A stretch of 9,665 bases of DNA, from positions 24,181 to 33,845 of the forward strand of contig JAHYZB010000083.1 in NCBI GenBank assembly GCA_019424645.1. Direction: 5' to 3'. Position 1 is the stretch's first letter. Each line of letters starts with the position of its first letter. Origin of the DNA: Oxalobacter formigenes. GTDB lineage: Bacteria; Pseudomonadota; Gammaproteobacteria; Burkholderiales; Burkholderiaceae_D. Position numbers and translations under genes: made by a program. Positions 1-8,095 of this stretch are shown here, piece after piece. The notes below the pieces were generated by a model that saw nothing but the letters and a program-made list of their open reading frames with translations, searched no databases and was not told the origin of the DNA.

Positions 1-2487
1 GAAAAGTGTTTCATCGCTCTTTTCAAATTCTTCCTTGCTGGCGAAGACGGCCCAGGCTTCTTCCGACGTGAAAGACAGAATCGGAGCCATCAGGCGCAAC
101 AGGGCATGAGTGATATGCCACAGCGCTGTTTGTGCCGAACGGCGTGCCTTCGATACCTCACCGGAGGTATAGAGGCGGTCTTTCAGGATATCAAGATACA
201 GGCTGCCAAGTTCTTCCGAACAGTAAGTCTGCAACTTGGCAACGATCGGATGGAACTCGAATTTTTCGTAATGCGCCATGACTTCGCTTTGCAGGGATTT
301 CATGGATGCCAGTGCATACCGGTCAATTTCCAGCAGCTCATCAATCGCGACAGCATCCCTGGCAGGATCGAAATCGGCGGTGTTCGACAGCAGGAAGCGC
401 AGAGTGTTGCGGATGCGGCGGTAGGCTTCCGTGACGCGTTTTAAAATTTCATCGGAGATCGACAGTTCGCCGGAGTAATCGGTTGCGGCGACCCACAGGC
501 GAAGAATGTCAGCGCCCAGTGTGTCGGAAACTTTTTGCGGCGCGATGACGTTTCCCATCGACTTCGACATTTTTTTGCCTTCTCCATCCACGACGAAACC
601 GTGCGTCAACAGCGTTTTGTATGGAGGGCAACCGTCGAGCATGGAAGCGGTCAGCAGAGACGAATGGAACCAGCCCCTGTGCTGGTCGGAACCTTCGAGG
701 TACAGATCGGCCGGGAAACGCAGTTCTTTGGCATGCGAGCCGCGCAATACGGTCAGATGCGTTGCACCGGAATCGAACCAGACGTCGAGCGTATCCTTGT
801 TCTTTTCGTACTGGTCCGCTTCATCGCCAAGCAGTTCTTTGGGATCGAGTGTCTGCCAGGCTTCAATGCCTTCTTTTTCGACACGTTTGGCGATTTCTTC
901 GAGCAGCTCGAGCATTCCTGGATGCAGTTCACCCGTTTCCTTGTGCACAAAGAAAGCCATCGGTACACCCCACTGGCGCTGGCGCGACAGGGTCCAGTCC
1001 GGGCGGTTGGCGATCATGCCCTGCAATCTTGCTTTGCCCCAGTCAGGATAGAATGTGGTTTCCTCAACGCCTTTCAATGCCGTTTCGCGCAAGGTCATTT
1101 CCGTATCGTTGGGCTTGACGTCCATTCCAGCGAACCATTGGGAGGTGGCACGGTAAACGATCGGCGTTTTGTGGCGCCAGCAGTGCATGTAACTATGGGT
1201 TGACATGTCGAGATTGAAAAGCGTTCCGGCTTCCTGCATGGTATTGCAGATCAGTTTGGAGGCGTCCCATATCATCATGCCGCCAAAGAGTGGCAAGGTG
1301 GATGCGTAATGGCCGTCCGCCATGACGGGGTTCAGAATTTCGTCATCTTTCATGCCATGACGCTTGCACGACAAAAAGTCGTCGACACCGTACGCAGGTG
1401 CCGAGTGGACGATGCCGGTACCGGTATCCATCGTGACGTATTCTTCCGCGTAAATCGGAGAGAAACGCTGGAAACCTTCATGCATTTCGTACAGGGGATG
1501 TTTGAAACGGATGCCTTCCAGAGCGGCACCTTTGGTCGTCGCCAGAATCTTCCAGTCATTGAGCCCGTAGCGTTTTTGCAGCAGGGTGCGTCCTTCTTCG
1601 GAAGAAGGCAGTTTTGCGCGTTCTTCTGCGACGATCAGCAAGCCTTTTTCCGTTTCGACCAGTGCATAATCGAATTCCGGATTAACGTTCAATGCCTGGT
1701 TGGCAGGGATTGTCCATGGGGTCGTCGTCCAGATGACGACATATCCCTTGTCGGAAGGCAGCTTGTCCAGGCCGAATGCGGTGGCGATTTTATCCTGTTC
1801 TGCGAACGGGAATCCGACGTCGATTTCCGGATCGCGCCTGTCCTGATATTCGACTTCGGCTTCAGCAAGGGCGGAACGGCAATCGAAACACCAGTTGACC
1901 GGTTTCAGGCCGCGATAAACGTATCCTTTTTCCAGCAGACGGGCGAGTGCCCGGATTTCGTTGGCTTCGTTGCCATGATTCATGGTCAGGTAAGGATTGT
2001 CCCATTCGCCGAGAACACCCAGACGGATGAAATCCTTTTTCTGGTTTTCAACCTGTTCTTTTGCGTAAGCGCGGGCTTTTTCCTGCACTTCGGTAGCGGA
2101 CAGGTTTTTGCCGTAGAGTTTTTCGATCTGGATTTCGATCGGCATGCCATGGCAGTCCCAGCCCGGAACGTAAGGCGCATCGAAACCTGCAAGACCGCGC
2201 GATTTGACGACGATATCTTTCAGGATTTTATTGACGGCGTGTCCGATATGGATGTTGCCGTTGGCGTATGGAGGGCCGTCATGCAAAATGAATTGGGGAC
2301 GGCCGACGGCCGCTTTTCTGATCCGTTGATAAATTTTCTTGTCCTGCCACTGTTTGACCCAGTCGGGTTCCCTTTTTGCAAGGTTGCCGCGCATCGGGAA
2401 TGGCGTGTCCGGCATATTGACCGGATATTCTTTACCCTGTTTGTTTTTGTCCTCTTTGCCGGACTTGTCAGAAGGTTTGTTAGACAT
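1..2487 (-). CDS. ileS: Isoleucyl-tRNA synthetase, 3' end cut off by the window
   Basis: Cytoplasmic class I aminoacyl-tRNA synthetase that charges tRNA-Ile and hydrolyses mischarged Val-tRNA. The reverse strand is open for 829 codons, from ATG at 2485-2487 to the window edge, with no stop. The E. coli enzyme has about 940 residues, so roughly 110-120 C-terminal residues, including the expected C-terminal zinc-binding part, lie to the left. Visible signatures: GPPYANGNIHIGH (HIGH box, residues 80-83), the CP1 editing-domain motif TTTPWTIPAN near 254-263, GTGIVHSAP near 356-364, LEGSDQHRGWF near 597-607, and KMSKS at 639-643. The first 20 residues are a Lys/Asp-rich extension before the conserved YPVNMPDTPFPMRG, as is common in this group. 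The start has no good Shine-Dalgarno sequence; in-frame stops just upstream exclude a longer protein. It lies 67 bp downstream of ribF with no hairpin between, so the two are probably co-transcribed. Identity is certain. Confidence 0.98.
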   Translation of the reverse strand, partial: MSNKPSDKSGKEDKNKQGKEYPVNMPDTPFPMRGNLAKREPDWVKQWQDKKIYQRIRKAAVGRPQFILHDGPPYANGNIHIGHAVNKILKDIVVKSRGLAGFDAPYVPGWDCHGMPIEIQIEKLYGKNLSATEVQEKARAYAKEQVENQKKDFIRLGVLGEWDNPYLTMNHGNEANEIRALARLLEKGYVYRGLKPVNWCFDCRSALAEAEVEYQDRRDPEIDVGFPFAEQDKIATAFGLDKLPSDKGYVVIWTTTPWTIPANQALNVNPEFDYALVETEKGLLIVAEERAKLPSSEEGRTLLQKRYGLNDWKILATTKGAALEGIRFKHPLYEMHEGFQRFSPIYAEEYVTMDTGTGIVHSAPAYGVDDFLSCKRHGMKDDEILNPVMADGHYASTLPLFGGMMIWDASKLICNTMQEAGTLFNLDMSTHSYMHCWRHKTPIVYRATSQWFAGMDVKPNDTEMTLRETALKGVEETTFYPDWGKARLQGMIANRPDWTLSRQRQWGVPMAFFVHKETGELHPGMLELLEEIAKRVEKEGIEAWQTLDPKELLGDEADQYEKNKDTLDVWFDSGATHLTVLRGSHAKELRFPADLYLEGSDQHRGWFHSSLLTASMLDGCPPYKTLLTHGFVVDGEGKKMSKSMGNVIAPQKVSDTLGADILRLWVAATDYSGELSISDEILKRVTEAYRRIRNTLRFLLSNTADFDPARDAVAIDELLEIDRYALASMKSLQSEVMAHYEKFEFHPIVAKLQTYCSEELGSLYLDILKDRLYTSGEVSKARRSAQTALWHITHALLRLMAPILSFTSEEAWAVFASKEEFEKSDETLF

Positions 2488-2554
2488 TTTTATCACACAA
2501 TATGGTTTACAACGGAATAGACGAAAGATTTTACAGTCTCTGTCCGCGTTTCAG

Positions 2555-3511
2555 TTAACTTTTACATTTGCGTTCTTTGAAAAACGTTCGGGCGGCTTCG
2601 ACGTCTTTGCCGATGGCAGCCTTTAACGCATTCAAATCGGGAAACTTTTGATTATCCCGCAATTTTTTCAAAAATTCGATAGCAATCAGTTTTCCGTAAC
2701 AAATACGGTCAAAGTCCAGAATATGGGTTTCCAGCATGATGTGACGGTCGCTGACAATTGTCGGCCGCGTTCCGATCATGGAAACCGACGGGAGCGGTTC
2801 GTCAGCCAGCCCGTGAACCTGCGTGATGAAAACTCCTGAGAGGATCGGGTTGTAATGCCGGATCGGCAGGTTGGCCGTGGGAAAACCCAGATTGCGTCCG
2901 ATCTTGTCGCCGTGAACGACGTGACCCGACATCATGTAGGGTTTTTCAAGCAATTCGGCGACTTTGGGGAAATCGCTTTCCTCAAGCGCTTTCCGGATGC
3001 AGGATGACGAGATCCTGCCGTTTTCATCGTTAACAGCAGGGAGCACTTCCACATGGAAACCGAGTTTTTGTCCGGCTTCTTTCAGCATGTCAGTCGTTCC
3101 AAGACGGCCTTTGCCAAAACGGAATTTTTCTCCGATGATCAGCCATTTGACACCAAGCGCCTTGACCAGAATCTGTTCAATGAATTGTTCCGCTGTCAGA
3201 CTGGCGGTAAGATGGTCGAAATGGGCAATCGTGACCTGGTCCACACCACACTGTGAGAGTGCCTGTATTTTTTCGCGCAAGGGAGTGATGGTCGCAGGAG
3301 CCGTCACTGATTTGTCGGACTGGAACGCGAAATACTGTCTGGGATGCGGGCTGAATGTCAGGACAGCGGCCGGCAAATGAAGGCGATCGGCTGCCTCGCG
3401 CAATTTGGCGAGCAGGACCATATGTCCCCGGTGGACACCGTCGAAATTTCCGATAGTGAGGGCACAGGGGCCGCGAGGGACATCGTATGAAAAACCGCGA
3501 AAGACCTTCAT
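2555..3511 (-). CDS. ribF: Bifunctional riboflavin kinase / FAD synthetase
   Basis: Cytoplasmic enzyme that phosphorylates riboflavin to FMN and adenylates FMN to FAD. The protein has 318 residues, close to the usual 310-320. The N-terminal FMN adenylyltransferase domain shows GNFDGVHRGH at 21-30, FSPHP at 53-57, GEKFRFGKGR at 127-136 and ISSSCIRKAL at 167-176. The C-terminal kinase domain starts near GHVVHGDKIGRNLGFPTAN (196-214) and contains GTRPT at 247-251 and the LETHILDFD segment at 260-268 with the expected glutamate. The frame is open for 19 more codons upstream to another ATG at 3568, but MKVFRGF matches the normal family N-terminus and the extra stretch holds a promoter-like TATAAT, so I chose 3511. 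No clear Shine-Dalgarno sequence precedes it. It heads a ribF-ileS unit, an arrangement conserved in many proteobacteria. FAD supply is relevant to the flavoprotein at 5990-8095 only in a general way. Confidence 0.96.
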   Translation of the reverse strand: MKVFRGFSYDVPRGPCALTIGNFDGVHRGHMVLLAKLREAADRLHLPAAVLTFSPHPRQYFAFQSDKSVTAPATITPLREKIQALSQCGVDQVTIAHFDHLTASLTAEQFIEQILVKALGVKWLIIGEKFRFGKGRLGTTDMLKEAGQKLGFHVEVLPAVNDENGRISSSCIRKALEESDFPKVAELLEKPYMMSGHVVHGDKIGRNLGFPTANLPIRHYNPILSGVFITQVHGLADEPLPSVSMIGTRPTIVSDRHIMLETHILDFDRICYGKLIAIEFLKKLRDNQKFPDLNALKAAIGKDVEAARTFFKERKCKS

Positions 3512-3545
3512 TGAAGATGACTGGAAAAGATAACCTAAACCTGAA

Positions 3546-3551
3546 ATTATA
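3546..3551 (-). promoter_or_regulatory. Possible -10 element for ribF-ileS
   Basis: The reverse strand reads TATAAT here, a perfect -10 hexamer, 34 bp before the ribF ATG, which would leave a leader of roughly 28 nt. At 17-bp spacing the -35 region reads TTCTGC, a poor match. The site lies in the 150-bp spacer between divergent ribF and the solute-binding protein gene, where a promoter is needed. The call rests on one hexamer in AT-rich DNA. Confidence 0.33.
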
Positions 3552-3661
3552 ATGCCTAATATATGCAAGCAGAAAAATTAATCGGTTTCGCCAGAATCAG
3601 CACTCTGTTTTGATGTTATGGAATAATCGATGCTGTTCGAAATAAGGAATAAAAAACGCGG

Positions 3662-5437
3662 ATGAAAAATCGTGCCTGTAAATTTCTATGTTGTCTCGGA
3701 TTGGCAGTGATGAGCCTGTCAATTGCCGGTTTCTCATGGGCGGCGAATCCGGACAAGGTCATTCGAAGCGTATTTGAAGCGGCCGACGATGGTTTTGATA
3801 TGGTCAAGACGCAAAACTATTATTCCGGCTGGGTCGCCGATGCGATTTTCGAGACCCTGCTGAATTACGATTATCTGGCACGTCCCGCAAAGCTGGTGCC
3901 TAATACGGCTGAAACGATGCCGGTCATCAGCAAAGACGGCAAAATCTATACCTTCAAACTGAAAAAGCACATTTATTTTGCTCCCGATCCTGTTTTCGGC
4001 AACAAAAAGAGGGAGCTGACGGCTGAGGATTACGTTTATTCCATCAAGCGGCTGGCCGATCCGGAAAACCGCTCTCCTTCGGCCAACTTCATCCGGGGGA
4101 AAATCGTTGGACTGGACGCGCAGGTCCAGAAAGCCAAAAAGACCGGGAAATTTGATTACGATGCGCCTGTTGCCGGACTGCAGGTGACAGACCGTTATAC
4201 CTTGCGGATCAAGCTGAATGCGCCGGATTCCAATTTCCTGTATGTGCTGGCTTATGGGGCGCTCGCAGCGGTATCGAAAGAAGCGGTCGATGCCTATGGA
4301 AGCAAGATCGGTTCCAACCCGGTCGGGACAGGCCCTTATATGCTTAAAGAATACGTCCCGCGAAGCAAGGTCGTTCTGGTTGCCAATCCCAATTATCGTG
4401 GGTTTATCTGGGACTTCAAGTCAGGCGGCAGTGCATGGGACGAGCAACTGGTACGCGAGATGAAAGGCAAGAAAATGCCTCAGGTCGGACGGGTCGAGAT
4501 TTCCATTATTGAAGAGGAACAGTCCCGCTGGCTGTCTTTTCAGGAAGGCAAGATCGATTTTGACAAGTTGCCTCAACTGGCAGCGCCTGTCGCACTGGAC
4601 GGAAACCGGCTGAAACCCGATCTGGCGGAACAGGGTATACGGCTTTATCGTACGACGGAACCAGAGGTGATCTATACCATTTTCAATATGAAAGACCCCG
4701 TTACTGGCGGATACAGCAAGGAGAAAATCGCCTTGCGCAGGGCGATTGCCATGTCATACAACACACAGGCCGAAATCAATCTTTTACGTAATGGACAGGC
4801 AACGAAAGCCCAGATGATCGTCCCTCCGGGTGTCGTCGGGCACGATCCGGCTTATCGGAGCAGTATCGCTTATGAACCGGAACTCGCCTCGCGTTTGCTG
4901 GATTATTTCGGATACAAAAAGGGGACTGATGGCTATCGCACCATGCCGGATGGCTCTCCTCTGGTACTGAAAATCCGGACGGAAGCCAACGCCAGCTCTC
5001 GCGTCATATCCGAAATCTGGAAGCGTGGACTGGATAAAATCGGTGTCAAGGCCGAGTTCGAGGTTGGCAATTTTGCCGACAATGTGAAGGATGCGACCGG
5101 CTGTCGCCTGATGATGTGGGGTGGGGCATGGCATGCCGATTATCCGGACGGCGAAAATTTCATGCAATTGCTCTATGGCGCCAATGCCGGACAGGGCAAT
5201 CATGGCTGTTACCAGTCCAAAGCGTTCGACAAGCTCTATCGTCAGGCGGTGAAATTGCCGCCGGGAAAAGCGCGTGACCGTTTGTATGTCCAGATGAACC
5301 GGCAGATGGAAGCGGATACGGCCTGGTCGGTTCATGTTTCGAGAACGAGAAACTGGCTCGTTCGTCCCTGGGTGATGGGATTCAAGAAGCATCCGATTTT
5401 ATTGTCGGACTGGCAGTATCTGGATATCAACAAATAA
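3662..5437 (+). CDS. Periplasmic ABC-transporter solute-binding protein, family 5 (peptide/nickel type)
   Basis: A 591-residue exported protein of the extracellular solute-binding family 5 (DppA/OppA/NikA-like). Residues 1-27 form a Sec signal peptide: a KNR basic start, a hydrophobic core, and probable cleavage after SWA (A27). Cys10 and Cys11 lie too early to be a lipobox, so the mature form should be soluble in the periplasm. Family hallmarks are the early IFETLLNYD near 62-70, the TAEDYVYSIKRLADP block near 120-133, NPVGTGPYMLKEY at 219-231, RRAIAMSYN near 359-367, and WGGAWHADYPDGENF near 486-500. Mature cysteines C481 and C516 could form a disulfide. It is longer than the usual 500-540 residues. 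The start is set by the signal peptide; AAGGAA (3644-3649) lies 12 nt upstream, a long spacing. No permease or ATPase gene is adjacent in the window, and mobB follows after 27 bp without a terminator. The ligand cannot be told from sequence: a peptide is the default, and a metal or heme complex is possible. Family assignment is firm, substrate unknown. Confidence 0.9.
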   Translation: MKNRACKFLCCLGLAVMSLSIAGFSWAANPDKVIRSVFEAADDGFDMVKTQNYYSGWVADAIFETLLNYDYLARPAKLVPNTAETMPVISKDGKIYTFKLKKHIYFAPDPVFGNKKRELTAEDYVYSIKRLADPENRSPSANFIRGKIVGLDAQVQKAKKTGKFDYDAPVAGLQVTDRYTLRIKLNAPDSNFLYVLAYGALAAVSKEAVDAYGSKIGSNPVGTGPYMLKEYVPRSKVVLVANPNYRGFIWDFKSGGSAWDEQLVREMKGKKMPQVGRVEISIIEEEQSRWLSFQEGKIDFDKLPQLAAPVALDGNRLKPDLAEQGIRLYRTTEPEVIYTIFNMKDPVTGGYSKEKIALRRAIAMSYNTQAEINLLRNGQATKAQMIVPPGVVGHDPAYRSSIAYEPELASRLLDYFGYKKGTDGYRTMPDGSPLVLKIRTEANASSRVISEIWKRGLDKIGVKAEFEVGNFADNVKDATGCRLMMWGGAWHADYPDGENFMQLLYGANAGQGNHGCYQSKAFDKLYRQAVKLPPGKARDRLYVQMNRQMEADTAWSVHVSRTRNWLVRPWVMGFKKHPILLSDWQYLDINK

Positions 5438-5464
5438 ATGTTATAAGAATCTTGAGGAAAGAGG

Positions 5465-5977
5465 ATGAGATATCCTGTTATTGGATTGTCCGGATCATCC
5501 GGAAGCGGCAAAACGACTTTGCTGGAAAAGATGCTGCCTTTATTTGTCGGAATGGGCTTGACGGTGAACGTCGTCAAGAGCAGTCATCATGACGTCGAAC
5601 TCGAGCCGCCACGCAAAGACAGTGCACGGATCAGAAAAGCCGGGGCAGCGGAAGTCATATTGGCGTCGCCATACCGTTTCATGCTGGCGCATGAATTGAA
5701 AGACGGAGAAGAGCCAACTCTGGACGAACTGATTTCCCGGATGAAACCGGCGGACCTGACGCTGGTGGAAGGCTTCAAGGATGCGGCGATTCCCAGAATC
5801 GAAATTTTCAGGCCGTCACTGGGAAAGGGACCGATGTATCCGGGAAATGATCGTATTGAAGTGGTCGCTTCTGATGAAGCCCGGCCGGAAAAACTGTCGC
5901 GGCCTGTGGAATGGCTTGACCTCAACAATGAAAAACAGGTGGTTGACTGGATTTTGAACCGTCAGACCACCTGTTGA
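5465..5977 (+). CDS. mobB: Molybdopterin-guanine dinucleotide biosynthesis adaptor protein MobB
   Basis: A 170-residue P-loop GTP-binding protein that assists MobA in attaching GMP to molybdopterin, giving the bis-MGD cofactor of the DMSO-reductase/formate dehydrogenase family. Residues 10-17 (GSSGSGKT) are the Walker A loop, followed by the family motifs KSSHHDVE (38-45), KDSARIRKAGA (51-61) and LVEGFK (100-105). Length matches the usual 165-175. The ATG at 5465 has a good Shine-Dalgarno GAGGA at 5454-5458 with six-base spacing. It sits 27 bp after the solute-binding protein gene and probably shares its transcript; no mobA is in the window. Function in the cell: cytoplasmic cofactor maturation, likely serving the fdhF product encoded 3.5 kb away. 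Its last codons and stop are embedded in a hairpin that acts as the terminator of the convergent gene. Confidence 0.95.
   Translation: MRYPVIGLSGSSGSGKTTLLEKMLPLFVGMGLTVNVVKSSHHDVELEPPRKDSARIRKAGAAEVILASPYRFMLAHELKDGEEPTLDELISRMKPADLTLVEGFKDAAIPRIEIFRPSLGKGPMYPGNDRIEVVASDEARPEKLSRPVEWLDLNNEKQVVDWILNRQTTC
5931..5975 (-). terminator. Intrinsic terminator of the convergent flavoprotein gene, inside the mobB 3' end
   Basis: An inverted repeat pairs AACAGGTGGT (5934-5943) with ACCACCTGTT (5966-5975). It extends inward by TGAC (5944-5947) with GTCA (5961-5964), leaving a single bulged G at 5965 and a 13-base loop. Read on the minus strand the stem ends in CCTGTTTTT, a U-run at 5935-5931, 15 bp past the TAA of the 5990-8095 gene. 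On the plus strand no U-run follows (GAATGCTTG), so it should terminate minus-strand transcription only. The stem lies within the last codons of mobB and reaches its stop codon. Confidence 0.72.
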
Positions 5978-5989
5978 ATGCTTGTTAAT

Positions 5990-8095
5990 TTAATGACTTT
6001 GGAAAGCGCTGCTTATCCACTGCATCGTCTGCATGGATTCTGCCGATTTGGCACGGGCGCATGTCGGACACAAAACGCCATCGCGGGTCATCTTGCCCAG
6101 TTCCAGGCGGGTTTCCATTTCCTGTATGACGGAAGCCGAGAAGGTTTCTCCACAGCAGGAACAGATTTCAAGTGCCTGTTTGCGAACGACGGTTCCCGTG
6201 ATTTCCGTGACGCGATAGCCGTCACGGTCTTCCACAAGGATGGCACCGGTCGGGCAGACGGCAGTACAGGCTCCACAGCCGATACATTTTTCAGCAGGCG
6301 TTGTGAAATCATTGAATACCATGCGGCCGTTGCTGGTTTCGACCATTTTCAACGCTTCGGCACCAACTTCGATACAGGCCAGTTCGCACAGGCCGCATCC
6401 GATACAGATATCGCAGCGCAGGCAGCGTTCCGCTTCAACGGCAGCCACTTTTTCATCCCAGTCGAATTGCATGAATTCATGGGAGAATTTGCGGATTTGC
6501 GGATCGATTTCCTCAATGTGGGCACGTTCCGGTGAGACACGCTGTGCCGGCGTCGATTCCAGGAATGGCACATCGTCACGGCGTTGGGGTTTCAGGGATT
6601 CATAATCGGCTGGAACATCCATCAGGTATGAATTGATGGATTCAGCAGCACGCTTGCCGGAACCGATAGCGGCAACGACCGTACTGGCACCGTGGGCGAT
6701 GTCGCCAGCAGCGAAAATACCCGGTTCATCAGTCAGCAGGCTGGTCTGGTCAACAACGATATTGCCCCATTCCGTCTTGATGTTCGATCCTTCCAGCCAG
6801 CTCAGGTCGGCATCCTGTCCGATGCCGGCCATGATATGGTCGGCACGAACGGTAACCGGTGCAACGGTCTTGGCGTCCGGCGCGTACCGGGAGCGTTCGA
6901 ATTCGATCTGATTGTCCGGGAGGACGCGGGTCGGTGCCCAGAATTCGACCAGCTCAACACCTTCTGCCAGCGCCAGTTCGACTTCATGCGGGTTGGCAGG
7001 CATCTGCGCGCGATTGCGGCGATACCACATCTGGACTTTGGTTGCGCCCTGACGGAAAGCAGTCATGGCAACGTCAATCGCTGCATTGCCGCCGCCGATG
7101 ACGATGACGTGAGGGCCGACTTGCGGGTTTTTTCCGTTGCGCACGGCTGACAGGAAATCCATGCCGCCGATGACGAAATCCTGTTTGTCGCCTTCAACAC
7201 CAAGAGGTTTGGAATTTTGCAGGCCGGTTGCCAGCAGGGTCGCATCGAATCCTTTTTTCTGGAATTCTTTTGCATCCTTGACGGTATGACCAAGATTGAT
7301 TTTGACACCGAGATTTTTGACGACGTCGATTTCAGCATTCAGCTTGACTTCAGGCAGACGATAGTTGGGGATGCCGTAGCGCATGACGCCACCCGGCTGT
7401 GCACGTTCGTCGAAGATTTCGACGGCGTGCCCTTTTTGCGCCAGATAGTAAGCGGCGGTCAAACCGGCAGGGCCGCAGCCGACAATGGCAATTTTTTTGC
7501 CAGTCGGTGCCGCTTTATCCAGATTGGGTTTGACTTCGGCACAACGGGCGGCAACGTGTTTCATCGGACGGATGAAAACAGCTGCGCCACTGACGGCTTT
7601 CTGCACGCATACGTCTTCGCACGGGGCAGGGCAGACAAGACCGCATGAATCCGCCAAAGGCGTATCGGCAGCCAGAACGGCGAGGGACTGGGCAAAGTCA
7701 CCATGTCCGACGCGGGCCATCATGCTTGGAATATCGATATGGGCAGGACAGGCTACCTGACATGGAGCGGAGCGCGGAACGAAACAGATGCCGGCATCGC
7801 AGGCGTTTTGTTCAATATGAGCCGCCCATTCTTCAGGGTCTTTTTTCAGGGAAGAAAGAACCGCAGCGCCCAGTGAAGGTACGATTTTTTCCAGTTCTTT
7901 TGCCGTTCTGGCCAGTTCTTCAAGATTATTGATATTGCCCCGGCCAAGGGTCACTTCGGTGACAATGCGTGCGACACGCGCGACGGCAGGCCGTGCCTTG
8001 GCTGGTAACTGGCCTTCTGTATGGAGTTGGGCCCGCAGATTTTCAAGGATATCTGTGACGGGACAGGTCTTTTTCGTTTCTTTTTCCGTAGTCAT
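5990..8095 (-). CDS. GltD-like multi-cluster NAD(P)H/FAD oxidoreductase, probable partner of formate dehydrogenase
   Basis: A 701-residue cytoplasmic iron-sulfur flavoprotein. In order: residues 20-104 resemble the C-terminal iron-sulfur end of NuoF-type subunits (GRGNINNLEELA at 51-62, WAAHI at 90-94, CDAGIC at 99-104) but lack its four cluster cysteines; 105-165 is the GltD-type double-cluster domain (C112, C116, C151, C155, C159, C163, with VCPAPCEDVC); 200-490 is the FAD/NAD(P)H core with IVGCGPAG at 204-211, GGGNAAID at 334-341, YRRNRAQMP at 358-366 and GDIAHGAS at 464-471; 558-614 is a two-[4Fe-4S] ferredoxin domain (C564, C567, C570, C574, C604, C607, C610, C614); 645-679 is a CSCC...CPTC tail. 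GltD of glutamate synthase is about 470 residues and lacks the added ends, and no gltB is adjacent, so a glutamate synthase role is unlikely. The architecture recalls E. coli AegA in fusing ferredoxin clusters to a GltD core. Divergent hydN-fdhF suggests electron transfer between formate and NAD(P); the arginine-rich 358-362 segment hints at NADP(H). No clear Shine-Dalgarno sequence precedes the ATG. Fold is firm, partner and direction inferred. Confidence 0.88.
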   Translation of the reverse strand: MTTEKETKKTCPVTDILENLRAQLHTEGQLPAKARPAVARVARIVTEVTLGRGNINNLEELARTAKELEKIVPSLGAAVLSSLKKDPEEWAAHIEQNACDAGICFVPRSAPCQVACPAHIDIPSMMARVGHGDFAQSLAVLAADTPLADSCGLVCPAPCEDVCVQKAVSGAAVFIRPMKHVAARCAEVKPNLDKAAPTGKKIAIVGCGPAGLTAAYYLAQKGHAVEIFDERAQPGGVMRYGIPNYRLPEVKLNAEIDVVKNLGVKINLGHTVKDAKEFQKKGFDATLLATGLQNSKPLGVEGDKQDFVIGGMDFLSAVRNGKNPQVGPHVIVIGGGNAAIDVAMTAFRQGATKVQMWYRRNRAQMPANPHEVELALAEGVELVEFWAPTRVLPDNQIEFERSRYAPDAKTVAPVTVRADHIMAGIGQDADLSWLEGSNIKTEWGNIVVDQTSLLTDEPGIFAAGDIAHGASTVVAAIGSGKRAAESINSYLMDVPADYESLKPQRRDDVPFLESTPAQRVSPERAHIEEIDPQIRKFSHEFMQFDWDEKVAAVEAERCLRCDICIGCGLCELACIEVGAEALKMVETSNGRMVFNDFTTPAEKCIGCGACTAVCPTGAILVEDRDGYRVTEITGTVVRKQALEICSCCGETFSASVIQEMETRLELGKMTRDGVLCPTCARAKSAESMQTMQWISSAFQSH

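Noticed and set aside
1309..2520. 403-codon open frame on the plus strand opposite ileS
   Set aside because: The opposite strand encodes a full, motif-perfect IleRS over the same span. The plus-strand product has no recognisable motif and is rich in Phe and Asp, as expected for the antisense of a conserved gene.
3512..3568. Longer ribF start adding 19 residues
   Set aside because: The extension is hydrophobic, unlike RibF N-termini, and contains the TATAAT promoter candidate. MKVFRGF aligns with the usual start.
3689..3694. Lipoprotein modification site at Cys10-Cys11 of the solute-binding protein
   Set aside because: The cysteines precede the hydrophobic core of the signal peptide, and a normal SWA cleavage site follows at residue 27.
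4784..5392. 202-codon minus-strand frame inside the solute-binding protein gene
   Set aside because: Shadow of a well-supported conserved coding region; no ribosome binding site or motif supports it.
5990..8095. Annotation as glutamate synthase small subunit (gltD)
   Set aside because: The core matches, but the protein is over 200 residues longer, with a NuoF-like front, a ferredoxin domain and a cysteine tail, and there is no gltB adjacent in the window.
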